A stretch of DNA of 64,000 nucleotides, taken from the NCBI RefSeq assembly GCF_030811595.1, contig NZ_JAUSRB010000002.1, forward strand, positions 3,286,001-3,350,000. The letters run 5' to 3'. Below the pieces are notes generated by a model that ran no database searches, had not been told where the DNA came from, and worked only from the letters and a program-made list of their open reading frames with translations. Origin of the DNA: Streptosporangium brasiliense (lineage in GTDB: Bacteria; Actinomycetota; Actinomycetes; Streptosporangiales; Streptosporangiaceae). Numbering within the stretch: the stretch's first letter is position 1; each line of letters begins with the position of its first letter. This document shows, piece after piece, positions 50,648 to 62,628 of this stretch. Both the position numbers and the translations under genes were made by a program.

Positions 50648-51111
50648 ACCCCGATGACATGATCGGCAAACTGTCCCGGCCGCTTTCACTGCGCAGCCGG
50701 ATCGGCGCCGTCGTGGCGCTGCTGGGCGGGCTGGTGGGGGCGGTGGGCGTGGGCCTGCTGTGGGCCACGGAGCCGGCGCTGCCGGGCCGCACGCACCTGG
50801 CCTTCGGGCTGCTCGTCGCACTCTGCCTGGCCTGGACGGGCTACGGGAGCTGGGCGCTGACCCGGAGGACACCACTGTTCGCCCTCGACCAGGTGATCGC
50901 CGGCTGGCTGTCGGTGGTGGCGACGGGGCTGCTGACGGCCGCCGCGGTCGCCGTCGCCGCGGTCCGCGGGACCTGGGTGGGCGTGACGGGTGTCGCCGTC
51001 GCGGTGACGATGACCGCCGTGGCCCTCGTCGTCCTGGTACGGGCCCGCGCCCGTCACGCCGCGCTGCTACGCCGCAGGCGTGAGCTCGAAGGCCGGGCCG
51101 GTCGGCCGTGA
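50644..51111 (+). CDS. Four-helix membrane protein coupled to the ECF sigma gene
   Basis: A 155-aa membrane protein with four helices at about 22-45, 54-75, 84-107 and 112-133 and short cytosolic ends. It overlaps the sigma gene by 4 bp, so it is co-translated. It lacks the zinc anti-sigma motif. By context it may be a membrane anti-sigma or a sigma-regulated transporter-type protein; nothing in the sequence decides. Confidence 0.82.
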   Translation: MNPDDMIGKLSRPLSLRSRIGAVVALLGGLVGAVGVGLLWATEPALPGRTHLAFGLLVALCLAWTGYGSWALTRRTPLFALDQVIAGWLSVVATGLLTAAAVAVAAVRGTWVGVTGVAVAVTMTAVALVVLVRARARHAALLRRRRELEGRAGRP

Positions 51112-51127
51112 ACGGGCCCGCCGCACC

Positions 51128-52744
51128 TCACCGGAGGATCCCGGTGCGGCCGAGCGGGTAGCGTCCGGGCTGGGGATAGACGGACAGGCCGTGCGGACCG
51201 GCGCCGACCTTGATCTTGCGGATGAGACGGCCGGCACGGGTGTCGAACACGTAGACGACGCCGTCGTAGCGCCCGGACAGCCACAGGCGGCTGCCGTCGG
51301 CCGAGACCCCGCCCATGTCCGGCGAACCGCCGCCGGGTATGTGCCAGGTGTCGACCGGGCGGCGGAGCGCCAAGGAGATGACCGTGACCGATCCGGCGCC
51401 GCGGTTGGACACGTACAGCAGCCGCGAGTCCCGGCTGACGTAGAGCCCGTGGGCGCCCCGGCCGGTCCCGATGAAACCCGTGACCCGGAACTTCTCGGCG
51501 TCGACGAGCCACACGCCGCGTCTGGCCATGTCGGCGACGTAGAAGGTGGTGCCGTCGGGGGAGAGCCTGACGTCCTGCGGCATGTTGGCGCCGAGCCTGC
51601 CGGTCTCCGGCATGTGGCCGGGCAGGACGGCGTCATGCCCGTTGCTCCGGGACAGGCCGTTGCGCCGGGACAGGCCGCCGCTCCCGGTGTGACTGCCCCG
51701 CATGCCGTGGTCGTGCGCGGTGCCGCGCTGCATGCCGTGGCTCTGCGCGGTGCCGCGCTGCGTGTCATGGTTCCGCGCGGTGCCGCGCTGCGTGTCATGG
51801 TTCCGCGCGGTGCCGCGCTGCGTGTCATGGCTCTGCGCGATGCCGCGCTGTGTGCCGTTGTTCCGCGTGGCGCCGGGCCGGGCGCCACCGCGCCAGGTGG
51901 TGCCGCGCCGGGTGGTGCCGTCCGCCAGGTCGATGACGGCGCGGATCTTCCGGGTCGCCATGTCGACGGCGACCAGATGTCCGGAGAGCTGGCAACTGAC
52001 GAGGAAGGTCTTCCGGTCGGCGGTGAAATCCGCGTGGTTGATCCCCCTGCACGGCAGGTTCATGGAGTGCCGGAGCCTCATGGTGCGGGGGGCGAGGAAG
52101 TCGAGCCGGTTCTCCCGCTCGGCCAGCACCAGGGCGGTGCGGCCGTCCGGGGTGAAGTACAGGTTGTAGGGGTCGTCCACGTGCACCGGCTTTCCGGGCC
52201 TGCCGGTCCTGGGGTCGATCGGCGTCAGCGAGTCGTCGTCGGTGTTGTTGACCCAGAGAGTCTTCATGTCCCACGACGGGACGACGTGCTGCGGCCGCCG
52301 GCCGACCTCGAAGGTGCGGAGCACCCGGTAGGTGCGCGGGTCGATCACGGTGACGGTGTCGCTCTCGCTGTTGGGCACGTATACCCGCTCGGGGAATCTC
52401 GCGGCGGCCGGGCCGAGCATGCCGGGCCGGCCATGGGCGTAGGCGTCCGGCGGCGTGGTGCCGGAGGCGGAGCCGGGGAGCGCGGGGCCCGTGACGCCGG
52501 GGAACAGCGGAGCGGTGCCGGGGAGCACCGGGGCGGCGGAGGCGCCGCCCGGTGTGGCCGATCCTGCGGCCGGCATGCCCGGCGTGCCGCCGGGCCGCAC
52601 CCCGCCGGCGGTCGCGGCGGTCCCGCCGGGTGAGAGCGGGTCCGGCGCCGGGCCGCTCCCGCAGGCGGACAGGGCGCACGCGACCATCCCGATCAGGGGG
52701 ATGACCGCGACACGCCGTCGCCGCTCGCGTTCCAGCCGCCGCAT
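51128..52744 (-). CDS. YncE-like beta-propeller lipoprotein with internal decapeptide repeats
   Basis: A 538-aa exported lipoprotein: signal with lipobox ALSAC (C28), then a Gly/Pro-rich linker to about residue 110, and a seven-blade-type propeller with blades such as VYVPNSESDTVTVIDPRTYRV and FYVADMARRGVWLVD. Residues about 292-342 are an in-frame insert of five copies of a 10-residue unit (QRGTARNHDT type) inside the propeller. ATG 52744 has GGAGGGG upstream. The role of the propeller, whether ligand binding or scaffold, is unknown. It converges on the membrane protein gene with only 16 bp between. Confidence 0.87.
   Translation of the reverse strand: MRRLERERRRRVAVIPLIGMVACALSACGSGPAPDPLSPGGTAATAGGVRPGGTPGMPAAGSATPGGASAAPVLPGTAPLFPGVTGPALPGSASGTTPPDAYAHGRPGMLGPAAARFPERVYVPNSESDTVTVIDPRTYRVLRTFEVGRRPQHVVPSWDMKTLWVNNTDDDSLTPIDPRTGRPGKPVHVDDPYNLYFTPDGRTALVLAERENRLDFLAPRTMRLRHSMNLPCRGINHADFTADRKTFLVSCQLSGHLVAVDMATRKIRAVIDLADGTTRRGTTWRGGARPGATRNNGTQRGIAQSHDTQRGTARNHDTQRGTARNHDTQRGTAQSHGMQRGTAHDHGMRGSHTGSGGLSRRNGLSRSNGHDAVLPGHMPETGRLGANMPQDVRLSPDGTTFYVADMARRGVWLVDAEKFRVTGFIGTGRGAHGLYVSRDSRLLYVSNRGAGSVTVISLALRRPVDTWHIPGGGSPDMGGVSADGSRLWLSGRYDGVVYVFDTRAGRLIRKIKVGAGPHGLSVYPQPGRYPLGRTGILR
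51721..51870 (-). repeat. 30-bp tandem repeat inside the propeller gene
   Basis: Five 30-bp copies starting at 51721, 51751, 51781, 51811 and 51841; the copies 51751-51780 and 51781-51810 are identical. A degenerate sixth copy precedes at about 51693. The unit keeps the reading frame, adding ten residues per copy. Confidence 0.92.
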
Positions 52745-52918
52745 GGCCTGCCCCTCCGGTCCGGTCCCGGCCCTCCGGCCGGCTACGGAAACGCTAGGAG
52801 CGGGCGGGTCAGCAAATGCTCAACTCGTGGTCAGCACCGCGCCCGCCTTTTCCGCGTCCCGTGAGCCGCCTACCTTTCCCGTGCCGGAACCGGCCGGTAT
52901 CAAGGAGCAGAACATAGG

Positions 52919-53167
52919 TTATGACCCGGTCGGTTCCGTAAGGTCGAATTCGGATGCTTTGATGCCTTTGGTGAATGCGTTCCATTCGGTGAGGGTGAAG
53001 TAGAGGACGGGCCCCGAAGGGTCTGTGCTGTCGCGGACGGCATGGGTGGCGTCGCGCTTGCGCTCCGGCCGGTGGGCGGTGCTTCCGAGCTCGGCCACCT
53101 CGACGCAGTCACCGCCGTTGCTGCTGCTGAAACTCGATTTCCGCCACGTGAGATTGCTCGGGTCCAT
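52919..53167 (-). CDS. DUF397 family protein
   Basis: An 82-aa protein of DUF397, common in streptomycetes and relatives: NLTWRKSSFSSSNGGDCVEVAELG is the family signature, followed by VRDSTDPSGPVLYFTLTEWNAFTKGIKASEFD. Such proteins normally follow an XRE-type (Scr1/WhiJ-like) regulator and may act with it. Here only a remnant of that regulator is upstream. The start ATG lies at 53167 with GGCAGAGAAGAG before it. Confidence 0.95.
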   Translation of the reverse strand: MDPSNLTWRKSSFSSSNGGDCVEVAELGSTAHRPERKRDATHAVRDSTDPSGPVLYFTLTEWNAFTKGIKASEFDLTEPTGS

Positions 53168-53170
53168 CTC

Positions 53171-53340
53171 TTCTCTGCCATTCTCTCGACGAATGCCGTT
53201 GACATGCTGAGCGGTAATGCCCCGACGCGGAGGGCCTCGAATAACCGCACTCCTTCCGCGACCTCCGACAGGTCACCGGTGATGAGGCCGTAAACGGCCG
53301 CATCTGGATACGTTACCTCGGTAACGATTTCAAAGTGGCA
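53171..53340 (-). pseudogene. C-terminal remnant of an XRE/Scr1-type regulator
   Basis: Immediately upstream of DUF397, the minus strand reads VTYPDAAVYGLITGDLSEVA, then EGVRLFEALRVGALPLSMST. This resembles the last part of Scr1-family regulators (the ValxxxxFxxLRxxALspxxS pattern). No HTH domain lies before it: the frame is open to 53448 but the extra sequence is unrelated and GC-richer. I read this as a 5'-deleted gene. The likeness is from memory and moderate. Confidence 0.4.
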
Positions 53341-53464
53341 GAAAATCTCATTTATTCTGGCCCGCCTGCCGGACCGAGCGGATTCACGGGCTCCACCCGT
53401 CGCGGAGCGGTCCTCCGGGCCGGATGTCCGGAAGAGGCCCGGGCGCACGGCCGGGACCTGCCCC

Positions 53465-54175
53465 CTAACGCCGGACGATCACGCCGCAGGCGATGCGGCC
53501 ACCGGAGTCGCCCGTCTTGAGCGTCTCGGCGTCCGGGCCGCTCCCGCCCCCCTTGAGCTTGTAGCGCTTGGGGATGTTGGCCTGGTTGTCCGGCCGGGCG
53601 TGGACGATGACGGAGCTGCCGTCCCCGTCGAGGAGCTGCCGCACCCGGAAGCGGTCGGTCACGTCGGTGGCCCTGCCGACGCCGTCCTTGCCGACCAGGA
53701 GGCTGGGCAGGTCACCGGAGTGGCCGGGGTGCGGGCCCGGGCCGAGGTTGAAGTGGGGGCCCGCGCTGAAGAAGGGGCTGCCGGTGGCGGGGTCGGTCGA
53801 CCTGGGGTCGCAGACGCCCTTGTTGTGGATGTGGAAGCCGTGGTAGCCGGGGGGCAGGCCGCGGACCCGGACCCTGAGCCTGACCTTGCCGTCGTCCCTG
53901 GTGTCGATGCGCAGCAGGCCGACCTGGTTGCCGTCGACGTCCTTGATCTCGGCGCGGGCCGACGCGCCCGCCTGGCCGGTCGGGCTCGGCGATCCGGTCG
54001 GGCTCGGTGACCCGGTCGGGCTCGGCGAGATGTACGGGCTGGTCGGGGCAGATGGACTGGTCGGGCCGGATGGGCCGGTCGGGCCGGGTGTGGGCGTTAC
54101 CGCGGCCGTGGCGGCGGCGCCGGCCGTTCCCGCCCCGAGCGCGAGGGCCAGTGCCAGATGAGACCCGGGAAGCAT
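53465..54175 (-). CDS. sodC: Superoxide dismutase (Cu/Zn), secreted
   Basis: A 236-aa exported Cu/Zn superoxide dismutase. A signal peptide (about 1-25) is followed by a 45-residue Pro/Thr/Ser linker with repeated SPSPTG, then the SOD barrel. Metal-binding motifs are GFHIHNKGVC, GPHFNLGPGPHPGHSGDLP and VIVHARPDN; the C-terminal GDSGGRIACGVI holds the disulphide cysteine and Arg. The active site looks complete. ATG 54175 has GGGGGA upstream and yields the signal peptide. It probably protects the cell wall from extracellular superoxide. Confidence 0.93.
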   Translation of the reverse strand: MLPGSHLALALALGAGTAGAAATAAVTPTPGPTGPSGPTSPSAPTSPYISPSPTGSPSPTGSPSPTGQAGASARAEIKDVDGNQVGLLRIDTRDDGKVRLRVRVRGLPPGYHGFHIHNKGVCDPRSTDPATGSPFFSAGPHFNLGPGPHPGHSGDLPSLLVGKDGVGRATDVTDRFRVRQLLDGDGSSVIVHARPDNQANIPKRYKLKGGGSGPDAETLKTGDSGGRIACGVIVRR

Positions 54176-54385
54176 GAGCGTCCCCCTACGGTTGCTGTCC
54201 CCCGTCGCGGAGGATCCGCGTTTCCCCTCCCCCCGGAGGTCGCGGCGGAGGGGCCTGAAAGGTTCTCCTCCTTCGAGTATCGGACGGTGCCCATGCCGTC
54301 CGGTCGGGAGGGGGCCGTGCGGCACGGAGGGAGGGCGCCGGGGAACGGGAGGACCTGGGAGCGGGAGGGCCTGAGAACGCGGAAA

Positions 54386-54412
54386 GGCGCCGGACCGCGA
54401 GGGTCCGGCGCC
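54386..54412. terminator. Hairpin terminator before typA 3' end region
   Basis: GGCGCCGGACC (54386-54396), loop GCGAG, GGTCCGGCGCC (54402-54412) then CTTGT. It lies in the 402-bp gap between the SOD start and the typA stop, in line to end typA transcription. The rest of the gap (54420-54560) repeats CACCGTACGG three times and shows no gene. Confidence 0.75.
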
Positions 54413-54469
54413 CTTGTCAGCACCTCTCCGTCAGCACCTCTCCGTCCGCACTTCTTCGGCGCGGAGGCG

Positions 54470-54560
54470 GGTCACCGTACGGCTCCCGCCTGGAAGCCCG
54501 GTACCACCGTACGGTTCCCGCGCGGAGGGCGGGTCACCGTACGGAGGCGGTAGGCCGTGC
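54470..54560. repeat. Short repeats of CACCGTACGG
   Basis: The element CACCGTACGG occurs near 54473, 54506 and 54535, each followed by CTCCCG, TTCCCG or AGGCGG, spaced by about 30 bp. It fills the region downstream of typA. Confidence 0.6.
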
Positions 54561-54577
54561 GGAGGCCGGGGGGACGG

Positions 54578-56431
<1,854 letters not shown>

Positions 56432-56617
56432 GATGGGAGTCTCACTCTGTGATCGTGGAGGCTGGCCGCGGACGGTGCGGCCCTACCATTTTAATTGATC
56501 CGCACAATCACTCTCACGTCGTGGTCGGACGGAACATGTCAGTTCACCTTCCCGACACCTTTCCGCCGTGCGGTCCCCGGCCTCAGATCCAGGTCAAACC
56601 CGCTCTAAGCTCGGGGC

Positions 56618-57409
56618 ATGCCTTTAGCGCCATCGTTCGCCGCGATGCTCATGACCGAGGACGGAGTCCGGATCGACGCCGCGCACACCCCGTCACGCGG
56701 GGCGGCCGAACTGGGGATCGTGCTGGCGCACGGGTTCACCGGATCGCTACGGGAGCGCCCCACGCGGCGGATCGCTCATGTGCTGAGCGGATTCGGCGGG
56801 GTGGTCTCGTTCGACTTCCGGGGGCACGGCCGGTCGGGGGGTGAGTCGACCGTGGGGGACCTGGAGATCCTGGACCTGGACGCGGCCGTACGGCATACCC
56901 GGATGATCGGCTACACCAGGGTCGCCGTCGTCGGGTTCTCCATGGGCGCGGCGGTGGCCGTACGGCACGCCGGGTGGCACGGGCAGGACGGGGCCTCGGG
57001 TGAGAGCGCTCCCCGGCCGGGCAGGCCCGACGCGGTGGTCGCGGTCAGCGCGCCCGCGCGGTGGTACTACCGGGAGACCCGGCCGATGCGCCAGGTGCAC
57101 TGGGCGATCGAGCAGCCGCTGGGGCGGTGGGCCGCGCGGGTGGGCAAGCGGACGCGGATCAGGAAGGGCGTGTGGGACCCGGTGCCGTCGGCGCCCCATG
57201 AGGCGGCCGCCCACATCTCCCCGACGCCGCTGCTGGTCGTGCACGGCGACGCCGACGACTTCTTCCCCCTCGACCACGCGCACCAGATCTACGGGGCCGC
57301 CCGGGAGCCGAAGGAGCTGTGGATCGAGCCCGGATACGGTCACGCGGAGTCGGCGGCCACACCGGCGCTGATCCGCCGGATCGGGGAGTGGGTCGCCGCC
57401 GGTCCCTGA
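56618..57409 (+). CDS. Alpha/beta hydrolase
   Basis: A 263-aa hydrolase. The nucleophile elbow is VVGFSMGAA (Ser). HGFTGSLRERPT gives the oxyanion-hole HG. The Asp is probably in HGDADDFFPLDHA and the His in GYGHAES, so the triad is complete. There is no signal peptide, so it is cytosolic. The substrate is unknown. It is divergent from typA, with about 186 bp between. Confidence 0.9.
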   Translation: MPLAPSFAAMLMTEDGVRIDAAHTPSRGAAELGIVLAHGFTGSLRERPTRRIAHVLSGFGGVVSFDFRGHGRSGGESTVGDLEILDLDAAVRHTRMIGYTRVAVVGFSMGAAVAVRHAGWHGQDGASGESAPRPGRPDAVVAVSAPARWYYRETRPMRQVHWAIEQPLGRWAARVGKRTRIRKGVWDPVPSAPHEAAAHISPTPLLVVHGDADDFFPLDHAHQIYGAAREPKELWIEPGYGHAESAATPALIRRIGEWVAAGP

Positions 57410-57478
57410 ACCCTGGCAGGTGTTCACCCTTGCGGGGGAGGCATGACAGAGGATGCGTCGAGACGAGGAGTAGTGCAT

Positions 57479-59517
57479 ATGCGGAGCATCTACGTGGCCG
57501 GTCTCGGCCGCGGCGATGGCAGGCAGATCGTCGAGCTGGGCCTGATGGAGCTGCTCACCCGCCACGTGGAGCGGGTCGGGGTGTTCCGGCCGATCACCGG
57601 GGCGGGCGACGACCGCACGCTCGAACTGCTGAACGCCCGCTACCGCCCGGCGGTCTCGGCGATCGGGGTCACGGCCGAGGACGCCGCGGAGATCTACGCG
57701 CACAAGGGCACCGAGGAGCTCGTCGCCCGGTTGGTGGCCCGCTTCCACGCGCTGGAGCGCGAGTGCGACGCGCTGCTGGTGCTGGGCAGCTCCTTCGACA
57801 CCGACGACCTCCCGCGCGAGCTGGCCCTCAACGCCCGGCTCGCCGCCGAGTTCGGCGCCCCGGTGATCGTGGTGGTGGGCGCGCACGGCGAGCAGGCCGC
57901 CGAGATCGCGATGGAGATGCGCACCGGCTACCAGGTCTTCTCGGACCTGGGCAGCACGGTGCTGGCGGTGGTCGCCAACCGGGTGCCGCGGGGGATGAAG
58001 GTGGAGCCGGAGCTGCCGGTGCCCTGCTACGTCATCCCCGAGCACCCCTCGCTGTCGGCGCCGACGGTCGGCCAGGTGCTGCAGGCGGTGTCGGCCAAGC
58101 AGATCCAGGGGGACGAGGACGGGCTGCGCCGGGACGTCCTCGGGTTCGTGTTCGGCGGGGCCACCCTCCCGCTGTTCCTGGAGTACCTGACCGACGGGGC
58201 CCTGGTGATCACGCCGGGCGACCGGGCGGACCTGCTGCTCGTCTCGGTGGCGGCCGACACGGCCGGTACGGCGAGGCCGTCCGGCGTGGTGCTGACGGTG
58301 GGGGAGGAGCCCACGGAGGCCGTCAAGGCCCTCACCGCCCGCCTGGCGCCCGGCATGCCGGTGCTGGCGGCCACCGCGGACAGCTTCACCGTGGCCACCA
58401 CCCTGGGCGGCCTGGAGGGACGGCTGACCGCCGACAACCCCCGCAAGATCGAGACGGCTCTCGGCCACTTCGAGACCCACGTGGACACCGCTGACCTGGC
58501 CGACCGGATCGAGCTGGCCCGCTCCGACCGGGTCACCCCGATGATGTTCGAGCACACGCTGCTGGAGCGGGCGCGGGCCGACCGGCGGCACATCGTGCTG
58601 CCGGAGGGCGAGGAGGACCGGATCCTCCGGGCCGCCGACATCCTCCTGCGGCGCGGCATCGTCGACCTCACCCTGCTGGGCCGGGAGGAGGTGGTCCGGC
58701 GGCGGATCGGCGACCTCGGCCTCGACCTGTCCGGCGTGCGCGTCGTCGACCCGCTGACCTCCCCGCTGCGCGACTCCTTCGCCGCGGAGTACGCCGAGCT
58801 CCGGGCGCACAAGGGCATGACCCTGGAGCGGGCCATGGACGTGGTCACCGACGCCAACTTCTTCGGCACGATGATGCTGCGCCGGGGCGCCGTGGACGGC
58901 ATGGTCTCCGGCGCCGCGCACACCACCGCCGCCACGATCCTGCCGGCGTTCCAGATCATCAAGACGGTCCCCGGCACCTCGATCGTCTCCTCGGTGTTCT
59001 TCATGTGCCTGGCCGACCGGGTGCTCGTCTACGGCGACTGCGCGATCAACCCCGATCCCGACGCCGAGCAGCTCGCCGACATCGCCGTCTCCTCGGCCCG
59101 TACGGCGCAGCGCTTCGGCGTCGAGCCGCGGGTGGCGATGCTGTCGTACTCCACCGGCCACTCCGGCAGCGGCGCCGACGTGGACAAGGTCCGCCACGCC
59201 ACCGCCCTGGTCATGGAGCGGGCGCCGGACCTGCTGGTCGAGGGGCCCATCCAGTACGACGCCGCGGTGGACGCCAGGGTCGCCGCCGCCAAGCTGCCCG
59301 GCTCCCAGGTCGCGGGCCGGGCGACCGTGCTGATCTTCCCGGACCTGAACACCGGCAACAACACCTACAAGGCCGTGCAGCGCTCGGCCGGGGCCGTCGC
59401 GGTCGGACCCGTCCTGCAGGGGCTCCGCAGGCCGGTCAACGACCTGTCGCGGGGCGCGCTGGTCACCGACATCGTGAGCACCGTGGCCATCACCGCCATC
59501 CAGGCACAGGAGGCGTC

Positions 59518-59521
<4 letters not shown>
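57479..59521 (+). CDS. pta: Phosphate acetyltransferase
   Basis: A 680-aa phosphotransacetylase that interconverts acetyl-CoA and acetyl phosphate. It is the long form: N-terminal P-loop-like domain (1-about 215), DRTGG domain (about 215-330) and C-terminal PTA domain (about 350-680, VLPEGEEDRILRAAD, FFGTMML, SYSTGHSGSG). The P-loop lysine is missing: GLGRGDGRQ stands where GxxxxGKS would be expected. ATG 57479 is chosen because GAGGAG lies 7 nt before. Its stop overlaps ackA (TTGA). Confidence 0.96.
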
Positions 59522-60654
<1,133 letters not shown>

Positions 60655-60813
60655 ATGCCGTCTACCTACAGCGGACGGATGAAACCCGCCGGGAGAGGTC
60701 CACGGGACATCGACCACCGCCCGACGGTGACCGATGGGACATACTTTCTGTAGTCAGGCGGTGGCCCAGCGTCGCGGGGGCGTGCTGGGCCGTCCGTCCG
60801 CCATCGCGTCCGC

Positions 60814-60853
60814 GACGTGCCCGTACGGCTCCGCGGAGCCGTACGGGCACGTC
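60814..60853. terminator. Perfect 40-bp palindrome between convergent ackA and ALDH genes
   Basis: Bases 60814-60833 are the exact reverse complement of 60834-60853 (arms begin GACGTGCCCGTACGGCTCCG). It ends 12 bp before the aldehyde dehydrogenase stop and 160 bp after ackA. It is self-complementary with no loop, like that at 1042-1081, and should act as a bidirectional terminator. Confidence 0.8.
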
Positions 60854-60865
60854 CTGGCGGAGATC

Positions 60866-62299
60866 TCAGCCCAGGCGGGCGATCGACTTGTACTCCAGGT
60901 AGGCGCTCAGCCCCTCGGGCCCGAGCTCGCGGCCGAGGCCGCTGCTCTTGAAGCCGCCGAACGGGGAACTGGTCTCGATCATGTAGAGGTTGACGCCGTA
61001 GGTGCCGGCGCGCACCTGGCGGGCGATGTCCATGCCGTGCTCGGTGTCGGAGGTCCACACCGTCCCGGCGAGGCCGTAGTCGCTGTCGTTGGCGATCCGG
61101 ACCGCGTCGGCCTCGTCCTCGTAGGGGATCACGGCCAGCACCGGGCCGAAGATCTCCTCGCGCGCGATGCGCATCTCGTTGGTGGCCCCGGCGAAGACGG
61201 TCGGGGCCACGTACCAGCCCCGGTCGTGGGGGCGCTCCAGGCCGCCGACGACCGGCTTGGCGCCCTCGTCGATGCCGATCCTGATGTAGTCCTGGACCCG
61301 CTCCTGCTGCCGCTTGGCGACCAGCGGGCCGATGCCGGTCGCGGGGTCGGCGGGGTCGCCGACCGGCATGCCGCGGACCATCGCGGCGACCGCGTCCACG
61401 ACTTCGTCGTAGCGGTTGCGCGAGGCCAGGATGCGGGTCTGGGCGATGCAGGCCTGGCCGTTGTTCATCAGCGAGGCGATCGACAGGAAGCCCATCGCCG
61501 AGGGCAGGTCGCAGTCGTCCAGGATGATCGCGGCCGACTTGCCGCCGAGCTCCAGGGTGCACCGCTTGAGCTGCTCGCCGCAGATCGCGGCGATCCGGCG
61601 GCCGGCCGCGGTGGAGCCGGTGAAGGCGACCTTGTCCACCCCGGGGTGGGAGACCAGGTGCTCGCCCGCCTCGCGCCCCGCGGCGACGATGTTGACGACG
61701 CCGTCGGGGATGCCCGCCTCCTTGACCATCTCGGCCAGCAGGTAGGCGTCCAGCGGGGTCTCGGGGGCGGGCTTGACCACGACCGTGCAGCCGGCGAGGA
61801 GGGCGGGGGCCAGCTTGATCATGATGACGAACTGGGGGACGTTCCACGGGACCACGGCGGCGACCACGCCGACCGGCTCGCGGCGGACGGTCACCGGGCC
61901 GAAGGTGCCCGGCCGTTCCTCCTCGACGGGGAAGGTCCTGCCGAGCGCGGCGTAGTACTGCAGCATGCCGAGCGGCTGCGGGGCCTGCGCCATCTGGGAG
62001 AAGGTGATGGGCGAGCCCATCTCCAGCGTGATGGTCTCGGCGATCTCGGCCTGGCGGGCCGCGTAGATCTCGGCGAGCCGGTCGAGGACGGCGGCGCGCT
62101 CGGGCATCGTCATCCGGGGCCAGGGGCCGTGGTCGAACGCCTGGCGGGCGGCGGCCACCGCCCGGTCCATGTCGGCGGGGGTCCCGTCGGGGACGCGGCC
62201 GACGACCTCCTCGGTGTGGGGCGAGACGACGTCGATGGTCCCGGTGCCCGCGGGGGCCACCCAGTCGCCCCCGATGAACAGCGTGTCGTGCTGACGCAT
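60866..62299 (-). CDS. NAD(P)+-dependent aldehyde dehydrogenase
   Basis: A 477-aa ALDH-superfamily enzyme. The catalytic Cys is in NNGQACIAQTR and the general-base Glu in LELGGKSA. The cofactor site has VVPWNVP and FTGSTAAGRRI. The length is usual for soluble ALDH. The start MRQHDTLFIGGDWV at 62299 has AGGAGG upstream; a longer frame to 62416 is possible but less likely. The substrate is unknown. The upstream gap has an inverted repeat at 62381-62406 and no regulator gene. Confidence 0.95.
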   Translation of the reverse strand: MRQHDTLFIGGDWVAPAGTGTIDVVSPHTEEVVGRVPDGTPADMDRAVAAARQAFDHGPWPRMTMPERAAVLDRLAEIYAARQAEIAETITLEMGSPITFSQMAQAPQPLGMLQYYAALGRTFPVEEERPGTFGPVTVRREPVGVVAAVVPWNVPQFVIMIKLAPALLAGCTVVVKPAPETPLDAYLLAEMVKEAGIPDGVVNIVAAGREAGEHLVSHPGVDKVAFTGSTAAGRRIAAICGEQLKRCTLELGGKSAAIILDDCDLPSAMGFLSIASLMNNGQACIAQTRILASRNRYDEVVDAVAAMVRGMPVGDPADPATGIGPLVAKRQQERVQDYIRIGIDEGAKPVVGGLERPHDRGWYVAPTVFAGATNEMRIAREEIFGPVLAVIPYEDEADAVRIANDSDYGLAGTVWTSDTEHGMDIARQVRAGTYGVNLYMIETSSPFGGFKSSGLGRELGPEGLSAYLEYKSIARLG

Positions 62300-62380
62300 G
62301 ATCTGTTGCCTCCTGGTGGGCGGGCCGGAGTCGATATTTGAGCTAATGCTTGTTCGGACAGTGTCTTCCGCCAGGGAGGG

Positions 62381-62406
62381 CTCCACAAGGTCCCCCCACT
62401 GTGGAG
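62381..62406. promoter_or_regulatory. Inverted repeat upstream of the aldehyde dehydrogenase gene
   Basis: CTCCACA (62381-62387) and TGTGGAG (62400-62406), 12 nt apart, lie about 82-107 bp before the ALDH start. It could be an operator. The 329-bp gap (62300-62628) otherwise shows only a TATAGT -10-like element at 62583 near the next gene. Confidence 0.4.
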
Positions 62407-62628
62407 ACCGAATCATGTTCTGTCGACGCTGGCAAGGGGGCGCCCCGGGTCCCGGATCCCGAGCCCCGCATCCCCGCGAGGTCGCCGCCGCGGCATTTGT
62501 TTAAAGCACCGCAGACTGGTAGATAGTTCGTCAATGGTGCGCGGGTTCCGCCGTTCCGGTGGCGGGCCTCAAGATCGTCTTCTATAGTTTCGCTCCGTCC
62601 ATGAGGGGGCTCTGGAGGTGAGCGAAGC

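Noticed and set aside
53465..54325. Longer start for the superoxide dismutase
   Set aside because: ATG 54175 yields a proper signal peptide with GGGGGA upstream; the extension is Pro/Arg-rich and unlike secreted proteins.
62470..62628. Possible c-di-AMP (ydaO) riboswitch before the secreted coiled-coil gene
   Set aside because: The gene type made it worth a look, but I found none of the conserved core segments; the spacing is too short as well.
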